The notes: a model not told the origin generated them from the letters alone. Shown: positions 19,361 through 29,061, counted from the first letter of the stretch. The stretch: 64,000 bases of DNA from an uncultured Nitratireductor sp. (GCF_913053745.1 NZ_CAJXGF010000002.1:1-64000); one strand, 5' to 3'. A program made the numbers and translations.

Positions 19361-20332
19361 TTGATGAGAAAATTATCGAAACTCTTCGGAGCCGCCGTCG
19401 TGTGGACGTCGCTTTCCGTTGCCGGCGCGGCAGCGGCCGAATGCATTGCTCCCGCCGATCCGGGCGGCGGCTGGGACTTCACCTGCCGCACTATCGGCAA
19501 GATGCTCTTCGATCAGAAGCTGGTGGACGCACCGGTACAGGTCACCAACATGCCAGGCGGCGTGGGTGCCGTCGCTTATGCCGACGTCATGTCGTCGCGT
19601 GCCGATGATGCGGAACTGATGGTCGCCACGTCCACGGTCGGCGTCACGCAGATCGCACAGGGCAAATATCCGGCAGACACATCCGTTATGCGCTGGGTGG
19701 CGATGCTTGGCACCGATGTCGGCGTGATCGTCGTGCCGAAGGATTCGGACTTCGAGACGCTCGACGATCTGGTCGCAGCGCTTAAGGACGATCCGAGCGC
19801 GCTTGCGGTTGCAGGTTCTTCCGGCGCGGGTGGCTGGGACCATATCCGCCTTCTCATGCTGGCACAGGCGGCAGGCCTTTCAGGCGACGAGTACAAGCAG
19901 ATTCGATGGGTCCAGTTCGACGGCGGCAGCCCGGCCGTCACGCAGATGATCGGCGGCCAGGTTCAGGCGGTCTCCACCGATCTCGGCGAGATTGCTGGAT
20001 TTGTGGAGTCGGGCGACATCCGCATTCTTGCGGCCCTCTCCGACGACCGCATTCCCGCATTCCCGGATTCGCCCACCGCCAAGGAGCAAGGACTCGACGT
20101 GACCGGTTATAACTGGCGCGGTTTCTATACGGGTGGCGAGGTTTCAGACGACGGCTACAATGCCTGGGTCGAGCGCCTGCAGAAGCTTTATGACACCGAC
20201 GACTGGAAAGAGACCGCCAAGGCCAACGGCCTGGTGCCGGTCTGGCGCGGCGGCGACGAATTTGAAGCCTATGTGAAGGACCAGTCCGATCAGATGCGCA
20301 AGATTTCCCAGGAGATCGGAGTCATCAAGTGA
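19361..20332 (+). CDS. Tripartite tricarboxylate transporter substrate-binding protein (TctC/Bug family)
   Basis: Signal peptide, ECIAPADPGGGWDFTCRTIGKMLFDQ, followed by TctB and TctA. Confidence 0.93.
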   Translation: MMRKLSKLFGAAVVWTSLSVAGAAAAECIAPADPGGGWDFTCRTIGKMLFDQKLVDAPVQVTNMPGGVGAVAYADVMSSRADDAELMVATSTVGVTQIAQGKYPADTSVMRWVAMLGTDVGVIVVPKDSDFETLDDLVAALKDDPSALAVAGSSGAGGWDHIRLLMLAQAAGLSGDEYKQIRWVQFDGGSPAVTQMIGGQVQAVSTDLGEIAGFVESGDIRILAALSDDRIPAFPDSPTAKEQGLDVTGYNWRGFYTGGEVSDDGYNAWVERLQKLYDTDDWKETAKANGLVPVWRGGDEFEAYVKDQSDQMRKISQEIGVIK

Positions 20333-20760
20333 CAGACAGGATCGTCGGCCTTTTTCTTCTGGCCATTTCGATCTGGTACGGCGTGACCGCGGGGGACTAT
20401 GAGGCGAGCTTCGGTGACCCTCTCGGCCCCGCGGCCTTTCCCATCATGCTGTCCGTGCCTGCGGCCATCCTCAGCCTGGTCATGATCGTTCGGCCGGACG
20501 AGGAGCCGGGCTGGGTCACGGGCAAGCCGCTTTTTTTGCAGGTGGCGGCGGTCTCGCTCCTGCTTGCCTATGCCGGCTTTCTGGAGGTGCTCGGCTTTCC
20601 GCTCGCCACCTTCATTGCCGTCGCGCTTTTCGGGCGCATTCTGCGCAGCTCCTGGCCGAAATCCATCCTCTCGGCGGCGGTCATGAGCGCGGTCCTGTTC
20701 CTTACCTTCGACAGGCTGCTCGGATTGCCGCTGCCGCTTCTTCCAGAATTCGTGAGCTGA
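20329..20760 (+). CDS. Tripartite tricarboxylate transporter TctB family protein
   Basis: 143 aa, four predicted TM helices, overlaps tctC stop, precedes tctA. Confidence 0.9.
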   Translation: MTDRIVGLFLLAISIWYGVTAGDYEASFGDPLGPAAFPIMLSVPAAILSLVMIVRPDEEPGWVTGKPLFLQVAAVSLLLAYAGFLEVLGFPLATFIAVALFGRILRSSWPKSILSAAVMSAVLFLTFDRLLGLPLPLLPEFVS

Positions 20761-20764
20761 CTCC

Positions 20765-22273
20765 ATGGACATGCTATCCGCTCTTGCGCAAGGCTTTGCG
20801 GTTGCTATCACGCCCACCAACCTGGCTTTGGCGCTGTTCGGCTGCTTTGTGGGGACACTGATCGGCGCTCTGCCGGGGCTTGGGCCCGTGAACGGCGTCG
20901 CCATTCTCATACCGCTTGCCTTCTCGCTCGGGCTGGAGCCCACCTCGGCGCTCATCATGCTGTCATGCATCTATTACGGCTGCATGTATGGCGGGCGCAT
21001 CTCGTCGATCATGCTCAACATCCCCGGTGATGAGCCGGCCATCATGACGACGCTGGACGGTTATCCCATGGCGCAGGCCGGCAAGGCGTCGGAGGCGCTT
21101 GCCATCTCGGCCGTCGCTTCCTTCGTCGGTGCCACCTTCGCCACCATCGGGCTGACGCTGTTTGCGCCGCTTCTGGCCAAAGCTGCCATCTATTTCGGTC
21201 CGGCAGACTATTTCGCGCTCTATGTCATGGCCTTCGCCACCATTGGCGGCATCACCTCGGTCAATCCGTTCAAGACATTGCTTGCCGCCTTCATCGGCTT
21301 GATGATCGCCACGGTCGGCCTCGACCCTGCCACCGGCACGGCGCGATACACGCTCGGTTCGTTCCATCTTTACGACGGATTCGACCCGATCGTTGCGATT
21401 GTCGGTCTGTTCGCGATTTCGGAAGTGCTCGTCTATCTGGAGCGGGTGCATGAAGGCGAGGCGAAGATGGTGCCGCTCGGCCGCGCCCTGCCGCGTTTCA
21501 AGGACATGATGGCGGGCGGCTGGGCCAATTTCCGCGGCTCGGTCATCGGTTTCGTCTGCGGCATCCTGCCGGGCGCCGGCGCATCGCTCGGCGCGTTCAT
21601 GTCTTACATCGCCGAGCAGCGCTGGAGCGCCAAGGACGGCAAGTTCGGCCAGGGCGACCCGCGCGGCATCGCCGCTCCGGAAGCCGGCAACAACGCCGCG
21701 TCCGGCGGCGCGCTCATTCCCATGCTCACGCTCGGCGTGCCCGGCAGCGGCACCACGGCCGTCATGCTGGCGCTGCTCATCTCGCTCAACATTCAGCCCG
21801 GCCCGCTGCTCTTCGACCGGCAGCCGGAACTGGTCTGGGGCCTCATCGCCGCGCTTTATCTCGCCAATGTCGCGCTGCTCATCATGAACATTCCGATGAT
21901 CGGCCTTTTCACGCGCATGCTCTCCATGCCCCAATGGGTGTTGATGCCTTTCGTGGTGATGGTGAGTTTTCTCGGCGTCTACTCGATCGGCCATTCGACC
22001 TTCGACCTGTTCGTCATGGTCGGGTTCGGCGTGATGGGCTATATCCTGCGCATGCTGGGCATTTCGCTGGTGCCGGTCATTCTGGGGTTGCTTCTGGGAG
22101 CCGACATGGAAAACAATCTGCGCCGCGCGCTTTCCATCTCGAACGGCGATTTCCAGATTCTGTTTTCAAGCCCGATCGCGCTCGCGCTCTACGCCATCAC
22201 CGCCACCATGCTCGGCCTCGCCTTTCTGCTTGCCTTCCGCGCACGCAGAAGGAACCCCGCTGCGGCAGGCTGA
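20765..22273 (+). CDS. Tripartite tricarboxylate transporter permease TctA
   Basis: 502 aa; GTLIGALPGLGPVNGVAILIPLAF, GGRISSIMLNIPGD, LTLGVPGSGTTAVML. Confidence 0.96.
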   Translation: MDMLSALAQGFAVAITPTNLALALFGCFVGTLIGALPGLGPVNGVAILIPLAFSLGLEPTSALIMLSCIYYGCMYGGRISSIMLNIPGDEPAIMTTLDGYPMAQAGKASEALAISAVASFVGATFATIGLTLFAPLLAKAAIYFGPADYFALYVMAFATIGGITSVNPFKTLLAAFIGLMIATVGLDPATGTARYTLGSFHLYDGFDPIVAIVGLFAISEVLVYLERVHEGEAKMVPLGRALPRFKDMMAGGWANFRGSVIGFVCGILPGAGASLGAFMSYIAEQRWSAKDGKFGQGDPRGIAAPEAGNNAASGGALIPMLTLGVPGSGTTAVMLALLISLNIQPGPLLFDRQPELVWGLIAALYLANVALLIMNIPMIGLFTRMLSMPQWVLMPFVVMVSFLGVYSIGHSTFDLFVMVGFGVMGYILRMLGISLVPVILGLLLGADMENNLRRALSISNGDFQILFSSPIALALYAITATMLGLAFLLAFRARRRNPAAAG

Positions 22274-22295
22274 CCGCCCATGCCTTGACCGCGTG

Positions 22296-23150
22296 TCATC
22301 CGAAAACAACGGTCTTGTGGCCGTTCATCATGACCCGGTTCTCCAGGTGCAGCTTGACCGCGCGAGCCAGAACCCGACTTTCGATGTCGCGGCCGGTAGC
22401 GACGAAATCCTCCGCCGTCATGGCATGGGTCACACGCTCGGTTTCCTGCTCGATGATCGGTCCCTCGTCCAAATCCGGCGTCACATAATGCGCCGTAGCA
22501 CCGATCAGCTTCACCCCGCGCTCATGCGCCTGGTGATAGGGCTTTGCACCCTTGAAGCTCGGCAGAAACGAATGATGAATGTTGATCACCTTGCCGTAGA
22601 GCCGGTTGGACAGGTCGTTGGAGAGCACCTGCATGTAGCGCGCGAGAATGACGAGATCGGCGCCGGTTTCCCTGAACAGTTCGAGAAGCTTCATCTCCTG
22701 CTCGGCCTTATTGTCCTTCGTCACCTTCCAGCAGTGATAGGGAATGCCCTCCATCTCCGCCGTGCCGCGTGAATCCTCGTGATTGGAAACGATGGCCACC
22801 ACCTCGGCGTCGAGCCAGCCGACGCGGATCTGGTAGAGCAGGTGCAGAAGCGCATGATCGAACTTCGACACCATGATGACGATCTTCGGCCGCCGTGTCG
22901 TGTCGGTGATTGCGGTCTTCATGTCGAAGCGGGCAATGGCCGGTTCCAGCGCGCGCAAGAGACCGTCGCGCTCCACGCCCTCGGGCGCGGTGGTGGCGAT
23001 GCGCATGAAAAAGCGGTTGGTCTGACGATCCCAGAACTGGTTGGATTCGGCGATGTTCGCGCCCAGACCGGCGAGTTCCGTCGTCACCGCGGCAACGATG
23101 CCGGGGCGGTCCTCGCAGGTGAGATTGATGTGAAACGTCTTCTCGGTCAT
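22296..23150 (-). CDS. purU: Formyltetrahydrofolate deformylase PurU
   Basis: ACT domain (FHINLTCEDRPGIVAAVTTELAGLGANI) plus formyltransferase domain (INIHHSFLPSFKGAKPYHQAHERGVKLIGATAHYVTPDLDEGPIIEQ). Confidence 0.96.
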   Translation of the reverse strand: MTEKTFHINLTCEDRPGIVAAVTTELAGLGANIAESNQFWDRQTNRFFMRIATTAPEGVERDGLLRALEPAIARFDMKTAITDTTRRPKIVIMVSKFDHALLHLLYQIRVGWLDAEVVAIVSNHEDSRGTAEMEGIPYHCWKVTKDNKAEQEMKLLELFRETGADLVILARYMQVLSNDLSNRLYGKVINIHHSFLPSFKGAKPYHQAHERGVKLIGATAHYVTPDLDEGPIIEQETERVTHAMTAEDFVATGRDIESRVLARAVKLHLENRVMMNGHKTVVFG

Positions 23151-23203
23151 GGCGCGCCTGAACTGGTGGGTTGCGGAATGGATGCCCGAGCGGGCGCTGG
23201 AAT

Positions 23204-24007
23204 TTATACGCCATCGATCCAGGATTGAAACCGCCTTAGCGTATCCTCGTCGCCGGCAACGGTGTTGCTCTTTTCGGGGTAAGCGCCCGAGCGAACGTCT
23301 TGGGCGAATTCGCCATAGGCGGCAATGCGCTCATCCTGAAGCCGCGCACGTTCGGCAGCGAAATTCCGATACACTTTCGCGTGACGTGGCACGTGTCCGG
23401 TATTCGCCCCAAGCACATCGTCGGAAAAGAGATACTGCGCATCGCAGCCCGCGCCTGCGCCCATGGAGATCATGAAAAGCGTGCTGCGCCGGGTAATCTC
23501 CGTGGCAATGAGGTCGGGCACCACCTCGATCTCGGCTGCAAACGCACCGGCGCCTTCCAGCGCCTTTACTTGTTGCCAGACGTGTTGAGCGCTCTCAAGG
23601 GTTTTTCCGACGGCCTTGAACCCGCCAGTCCACGTCGCTTTGGAGGGAATCAGACCCACATGACCGCAGACCGGAATACCATCGGCGGCGAGCCGCGCGA
23701 TGGTCGACGTGCCTGCCGCGCAATAGACCGCATCGGCGCTCGCGCGAACCAGCCGGAAGGCCCAGCGAACGAAGTCGTCCGTTGTGCCGATTTCATAGAA
23801 ATTCGCGCCCGGCACGGCAAAAACGGTCGGGGCGGCATCGCGAAAGTTGGGATCGAGCATGAGGACAGGCGGCACCGATACCAGGTCGATGCCGGCGCGT
23901 TCAGCCGCTTCGGCCTCATCCAGGGTTTCGACACGCAACATCGAGAGTTGGCGTTCGCCGCGCAGCACAAGCAGGTCGTGAACGGTCAGGCGTTTGGAAA
24001 TTTTCAC
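23204..24007 (-). CDS. 3-methyl-2-oxobutanoate hydroxymethyltransferase (PanB) family protein
   Basis: KISKRLTVHDLLVLRGERQLSMLRVETLDEAEAAERAGIDLV, DGIPVCGHVGLIPSKATWTGGFKAVGKT; PanB-like TIM barrel. Confidence 0.85.
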   Translation of the reverse strand: MKISKRLTVHDLLVLRGERQLSMLRVETLDEAEAAERAGIDLVSVPPVLMLDPNFRDAAPTVFAVPGANFYEIGTTDDFVRWAFRLVRASADAVYCAAGTSTIARLAADGIPVCGHVGLIPSKATWTGGFKAVGKTLESAQHVWQQVKALEGAGAFAAEIEVVPDLIATEITRRSTLFMISMGAGAGCDAQYLFSDDVLGANTGHVPRHAKVYRNFAAERARLQDERIAAYGEFAQDVRSGAYPEKSNTVAGDEDTLRRFQSWIDGV

Positions 24008-24010
24008 GGC

Positions 24011-25195
24011 TTATCCCTTCAGAAGTTTCTTCAGGTTCACGTCCGGATTGTCCAGAAGATCGGGCGGCACGGGCTGCGCCCGTTCGATCAGTTTCTCGGC
24101 GATGGATATGTGCCGGGCGACGGCGTTGCCCGAACCCACCCCACTCGCGGAAAAAAGACATCCACGTTCGTCCGTCTGAAACAGAACGAAAGCGCCGTCA
24201 CCGAGATCGCGATGGATGAAAGGGCGAGCGAGATCGGGCAAGCCGGCGATCTGAAGGCCGAGATCGTACTGATCCGACCAGAACCAGGGCGTAGTTGAAA
24301 AGGCGTTCTGCGCGCCCAGCATCGCATGGGCGGCATGTGCGCCCTGGTCTTGCGATGCGCGCCAGCTTTCCAGCCGAACGCGTTGGCCGCGAAAGGGAAA
24401 ATTGCAGCAATCGCCCGCCGCGAAGATATGCGGGTTTTGTGTGGCGAACCTGTTGTCGACAACAATGCCGTTATTGACTGCGAGGCCGGCTTCCTCAGCC
24501 AATCGCGTTTCAGGAAGGGCGCCCACACCGGCAATTACGATGTCGGCGTCGATATGCCGACCATCCGTGAGAACAACACCATCCGGTCCGGCTTGCAGCA
24601 CCTGCGCGCAGAAGATGAACCTCACCCCTTCGGCTCGGTGACGCTTCTCGAAAACCGCGGCGATTTCGATTGGTACGATGCGCGCCATCAGCCGGTCGGC
24701 GGCTTCAAGCACCGTCACCTGCGTTCCGAGAGCCCGGGCCGTGGCAGCGAGTTCGAGGCCGATGAATCCTCCGCCGATCACGGCGATCCGTCGGCTTGAT
24801 TTCAGAACGGTCAGAATCGTCTGTGCGTCCTCGAGCGTACGCAGTGTCTGGGCGCATTCCAGACCGGCAAAGACTCTTGCCCGCGCGCCGGTGGCGATCA
24901 ACAGCTTGTCGTAGGACAGTTTTTCGCCACCATCGACCACGACCTGACGCGTTGCCGGTTCAATGCCGGCGATACGTAAACCGCGCCGCAGTTCGATGCC
25001 GGCTTCTGCGTAGTGTTCCTCTTCGGCGATTGGTTTCGGCGCCGACGCGGTGTTCTTCGAAAGGGGCGGGCGCTCATATGGCAGATGCGGCTCTTCGCCA
25101 ATCAGCGTAACCGCGCCCTGATATCCCGCCTCGCGCAACGTGAATGCCGCGCGAACGCCGCATTCACCCGCACCGATGATAACCATCCCGTTCAT
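24011..25195 (-). CDS. NAD(P)/FAD ferredoxin reductase, MocF-like
   Basis: MNGMVIIGAGECGVRAAFTLREAGYQG, TGARARVFAG, IAVIGGGFIGLELAATARALG, IFAAGDCCNF; start inferred at 25195. Confidence 0.88.
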   Translation of the reverse strand: MNGMVIIGAGECGVRAAFTLREAGYQGAVTLIGEEPHLPYERPPLSKNTASAPKPIAEEEHYAEAGIELRRGLRIAGIEPATRQVVVDGGEKLSYDKLLIATGARARVFAGLECAQTLRTLEDAQTILTVLKSSRRIAVIGGGFIGLELAATARALGTQVTVLEAADRLMARIVPIEIAAVFEKRHRAEGVRFIFCAQVLQAGPDGVVLTDGRHIDADIVIAGVGALPETRLAEEAGLAVNNGIVVDNRFATQNPHIFAAGDCCNFPFRGQRVRLESWRASQDQGAHAAHAMLGAQNAFSTTPWFWSDQYDLGLQIAGLPDLARPFIHRDLGDGAFVLFQTDERGCLFSASGVGSGNAVARHISIAEKLIERAQPVPPDLLDNPDVNLKKLLKG

Positions 25196-25518
25196 CGGCG
25201 CGCGCAGGCGATGTCGACCAGCACGCGGCCGTCTTCGACCTTTACCGGATAGGTCTTGAGGTTGACGCAGACAGGCGCCCCTTTCGCCTCCCCAGTGCGA
25301 TAGTCGAAGCGGCCATTGTGCTTGGGGCATTCGATGATGTGATCCATCACGAGGCCGTCCGCCAGATGCACCTGCTCATGCGTACACAGACCGTCCGTCG
25401 CATAAAAAAGCGCGTCCGGGCTACGATAAATGGCGAAGGTGCGTCCCTCGTGGTCGAACCGGATAAGATCTTCGTCTTCCACGTCGTCGACCCCGCAGGC
25501 CTCGATCCATTGCGACAT
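25192..25518 (-). CDS. Rieske-type [2Fe-2S] ferredoxin, MocE-like
   Basis: 108 aa; CTHEQVHLADGL and CPKHNGRFDYRTG (C-X-H...C-X2-H) Rieske motifs. Confidence 0.9.
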   Translation of the reverse strand: MSQWIEACGVDDVEDEDLIRFDHEGRTFAIYRSPDALFYATDGLCTHEQVHLADGLVMDHIIECPKHNGRFDYRTGEAKGAPVCVNLKTYPVKVEDGRVLVDIACARR

Positions 25519-25530
25519 GATTTCCTCCCC

Positions 25531-26664
25531 TTAGTTGTCTGTCGAAAGCGGATTGGCGGGGCCATGAAACTCTTCCCGATAGGGCTTGGCTGTCGGCGGC
25601 AATTCCCGCTTGATGAAGTAGTCGTCGTAACGCAGCTGTCGCAGGAAGGCCGGCAACATCTCCCGGTAGCCGTCGAAGATGGACGGGTTCGGCGCCGGCA
25701 GGTCGTGCTTGATCAGCTCGTGCAGCTTCGGCAGCGCGTGATAGGGCACCATGGGAAACATGTGGTGCTCCACATGGTAATTCATGTTCCAATAGATGAA
25801 GCGGCTCACCGGGTTCATCAGGACGGTGCGGCTGTTGAGCCGATGATCGGTCACATCCTCTGCGAGCCCCCCATGTTGCAGCAGACCCGTCATCACGTGA
25901 TGCCAGGCGCCGTAAAGGCGCGGCCCACCGATCAACAGGAAGGGAAGAATCGAGTTCACGACAATGGCGAGGCCGAGCGTTGCCGCGTAGATTGCCACCC
26001 ATATACGCGCGACACGGATCACCTTTCGCTGCTCCATCTCCGGAATGAAGTCCTGTTCCGCGGCGCTCAGCCGGCCGGCGGCATTGCGCGTCATGTCGAT
26101 GAGCGCATGCCAGGCGTCGACAACGCCGAAGACATTGAGGATCAGGCGCGCGAGATCCGGCGGGCGCATCACGGCGATTTCCGGGTCGCGCCCGACAACA
26201 ATGGTATCCGTATGATGGCGCGCATGGCTCCAGCGCCAGGTCACCGGATTGCGCATGATCATGAATGAAGCGATCTGATACACGGCATCGTTCATCCAGC
26301 GTGTTTTGAACGCGGTCCCGTGACCGCACTCATGCCAACGTGAATCCGTCGCCGAACCGTAGAGCACGCCATAGACCAGAAAGAACGGTGCCGACCACCA
26401 GGACGGCCAAAGCGCGGCAGCGATCACGGCGAACAGGACCATTCCGCCGAGCCAGACGATCGTGTCGCGAATTGCCGGCGTGTCGCTGCGCTTCATCAGT
26501 GTCTTCATTTCCTTGCGCGGCACATCGGTGTGATACCACTCTGCCGAGGCCAGCCCACGCTCGACGGCGTCCCTCGCGTCCGCGCCTGTCAGGTCGTAAT
26601 TGCGCTGCCGCACGGCCGGACCGTTCGATGAAGTGTCCAGCACGGTTATGGGGCCTGTGATCAT
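25531..26664 (-). CDS. Membrane fatty-acid-desaturase/hydroxylase-type di-iron oxygenase, MocD-like
   Basis: Three His boxes HECGHGT, HARHHTDT, HVEHHMF; start inferred at MITGPITVLD (26664). Confidence 0.88.
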   Translation of the reverse strand: MITGPITVLDTSSNGPAVRQRNYDLTGADARDAVERGLASAEWYHTDVPRKEMKTLMKRSDTPAIRDTIVWLGGMVLFAVIAAALWPSWWSAPFFLVYGVLYGSATDSRWHECGHGTAFKTRWMNDAVYQIASFMIMRNPVTWRWSHARHHTDTIVVGRDPEIAVMRPPDLARLILNVFGVVDAWHALIDMTRNAAGRLSAAEQDFIPEMEQRKVIRVARIWVAIYAATLGLAIVVNSILPFLLIGGPRLYGAWHHVMTGLLQHGGLAEDVTDHRLNSRTVLMNPVSRFIYWNMNYHVEHHMFPMVPYHALPKLHELIKHDLPAPNPSIFDGYREMLPAFLRQLRYDDYFIKRELPPTAKPYREEFHGPANPLSTDN

Positions 26665-26723
26665 GGTCCTCGCTCCTCTGCTTAAAAAGCGTAGAGCGCG
26701 GGGCGATGAGAGCTCAAGAGGAA

Positions 26724-26767
26724 TGATGGTTTTTCTATCATTTAACATCATTCTGTGATTATAATCA
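26724..26767. promoter_or_regulatory. Candidate operator region between mocD-like and lacI genes
   Basis: TGATGGTTTTTCTATCA imperfect dyad (26724-26740) and perfect palindrome TGATTATAATCA (26756-26767). Confidence 0.4.
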
Positions 26768-26791
26768 TGATGTAAAACTTGCGGAGACGAT

Positions 26792-27841
26792 ATGGCAAAG
26801 CGCCCCACCATTGCGGATCTGGCCGAAAGAGCGGGCGTCAGCGTTGCGACCGTAGACCGGGTTCTGAATGGTCGGCATCGTGTGCGCGAAGAAACCGCGC
26901 GGCGCGTCTATGAAGCTGCAAACACCATCGGCTATCATGCGTCGGCGCTTATACATCAGCGCATCACAGCCGATTTGCCGCGCATCGAGCTCGGCTTTCT
27001 GCTTCAGAAGTCACGCCAGCCTTTCTATCAGGCCTTCACGCGGGCACTGGAAGAAGCGGTTGCCGCCCGAGATGACATTCGTGGACATGCCCAGATCGAG
27101 TTCGCGAAAAGTGCTGCCCCTGGCGACATGGCGGAGGCGCTCCTTGCATTGGGGGCACGCACACAGGCCGTGGGCGCCGTGTGCCTCGATCATCACTTGG
27201 TGACGCGGGCGGTCGAGGCGCTCAAGGCCGAGGGAAAACCGGTTTTTTCTCTACTCTCGGATTTCGCGCAGGGCGTGCGCGAAAGCTATATCGGTACCAA
27301 CAACATGAAAGTGGGGCGTACGGCGGCCTGGATGATTTCACGCACCGCGCGGCGGCCGGGCAAGGTGGCGTTGTTTGTCGGCAGTCATCGCTGGCATGGA
27401 CACGAGTTGCGCGAGACTGGCTTCCGCAGTTTCTTCCGGGAGCACGCGCCGGAGTTTGAGATGCTGGAAACGCTGGTCAATCTCGACACCCGTCAAGTGA
27501 CCCACGAAGCGACGCTTAGCCTGATTTCCCGCCATCCGGACATTGCCGGCTTCTATGTGGCTGGTGGGGGAATGGAAGGAGCCATCGCTGCGCTGCGTGA
27601 GGAAATCGGAAATGGACGGTTCATATCGGGCGAAGGTCCTTCCGTGATCGTCAACGAGGTAACCCCGGACACCACTTCAGCACTCCAGGAACACATCGTC
27701 ACCGCCATTGTCGCGACACCTCTGCGCGAGTTGGCAAACAGTGTGGTGGATCTGATGGTTACTGCGGTGCACTCTGGCCCCGGTGAAGCACCAGGTCAGC
27801 TTTTCCTGCCCTTCGGCTTCCATGTGCCTGAAAGCCTTTAA
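26792..27841 (+). CDS. LacI family transcriptional regulator
   Basis: TIADLAERAGVSVATVDRVLNGRHRVREETARRVYEAANTIGY LacI HTH plus periplasmic-binding-like domain. Confidence 0.95.
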   Translation: MAKRPTIADLAERAGVSVATVDRVLNGRHRVREETARRVYEAANTIGYHASALIHQRITADLPRIELGFLLQKSRQPFYQAFTRALEEAVAARDDIRGHAQIEFAKSAAPGDMAEALLALGARTQAVGAVCLDHHLVTRAVEALKAEGKPVFSLLSDFAQGVRESYIGTNNMKVGRTAAWMISRTARRPGKVALFVGSHRWHGHELRETGFRSFFREHAPEFEMLETLVNLDTRQVTHEATLSLISRHPDIAGFYVAGGGMEGAIAALREEIGNGRFISGEGPSVIVNEVTPDTTSALQEHIVTAIVATPLRELANSVVDLMVTAVHSGPGEAPGQLFLPFGFHVPESL

Positions 27842-27978
27842 TCCGTTTTTGTTGCACTTCGGGTCTGTTTTCCATCACAGATGATGGAATTTCATTCAGG
27901 ATTACATTGACCGTTTTTTGCTGCGCAGACATCCTTGCGGGAACAGGCTCGAGGGCCTTTGATCCCGAGGAGAAAGCA

Positions 27979-28812
27979 ATGACGGCGACAGCTTCGCTTT
28001 TCGCGCTCAATCATATGTGCGCGCCCAACCGCACGGTTTCCAGTCTCTTCGACCTGGCCGTTTCGCTCGGCATGACCGGTGTGGAGATCCGCAACGATCT
28101 TGAGGGCAACGCGATCCTGGATGGCACGCCACCCACCGAGATACGACGGGCAGCGGAGACGCGAGGGCTGCGTGTTCTGTCGATCAACGCTCTGCAGCGT
28201 TTCAACGATTGGAATGACGTACGCGGGGCCGAGGCGCGCGCGCTCATCGCTTATGCACGGGACTGCGGCGCCGAGGCGCTGGTGCTCGTGCCGGTCAACG
28301 ATGGCACGGGTCGGAGCGACGGGGAGCGTCAGGCCAATCTTCGCATCGCACTGAAGGCATTGCGGCCGCTTCTGGAAGAGGCCGGCATCGTCGGGCTGGT
28401 CGAGCCGCTGGGATTCGAGACCTGTTCCTTGCGATTCAAATCCGAAGCCGTCGAAGCCATTGCATCGCTGAATGCGGATGGCATTTTCCAGCTCGTCCAC
28501 GACACGTTCCACCATTGTCTGGCGGGCGAGAAGGAGCTGTTTGTCCGCGAGACGGGACTGGTCCACATTTCCGGCGTCGCCGACAACGCGCTTTCACTGC
28601 GGGACATGCGTGACGCAGATCGTGTTCTGGTCGATGGCGGTGACAGGCTCGGCAATGTCGAGCAGCTTGCCGCTCTCCTGTCGAGTGGCTTTCGCGGATC
28701 GTTCTCGTTCGAGCCCTTTGCCGAAAGCGTGCACAAAACGGACGACCTGCGTGGCGCTCTTGAGGCAAGCATCGCGCATATCCAAGACAATGCCTTTCGT
28801 GCGCTCGCGTAG
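27979..28812 (+). CDS. Sugar phosphate isomerase/epimerase family protein (TIM barrel), MocC/inosose-isomerase-like
   Basis: FALNHMCAPNRTVSSLFDLAVSLGMTGVEIRND, VHDTFHHCLAG, VHISGV; AP-endonuclease-2-like barrel. Confidence 0.83.
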   Translation: MTATASLFALNHMCAPNRTVSSLFDLAVSLGMTGVEIRNDLEGNAILDGTPPTEIRRAAETRGLRVLSINALQRFNDWNDVRGAEARALIAYARDCGAEALVLVPVNDGTGRSDGERQANLRIALKALRPLLEEAGIVGLVEPLGFETCSLRFKSEAVEAIASLNADGIFQLVHDTFHHCLAGEKELFVRETGLVHISGVADNALSLRDMRDADRVLVDGGDRLGNVEQLAALLSSGFRGSFSFEPFAESVHKTDDLRGALEASIAHIQDNAFRALA

Positions 28813-28876
28813 AGCGGAGAAGTAAGCAGTCCTGGAACGAGGAATGGAATGGAATTTCGCCTTGACGAGAATGCAG

Positions 28877-28930
28877 AAAATAGAATAAATATTACATATT
28901 GAGTTTTGAACGGTGTTGACATTCTATTTT
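28877..28930. repeat. Inverted repeat AAAATAGAAT ... ATTCTATTTT
   Basis: Perfect 10-bp arms at 28877-28886 and 28921-28930, in the AT-rich mocC-mocB intergenic region. Confidence 0.6.
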
Positions 28931-29061
28931 GATGGAGTGTCTGGCGACTGAAGAGCGAGGAGTCGGTCGTTCATGCGCCGGGGGAGGCTCATGCATTCCC
29001 ATTGAACGATTCCGGTCAAAGCGGGTGTTGCCGGGCACCCATCGTGTGGAGGAGCATTCAG

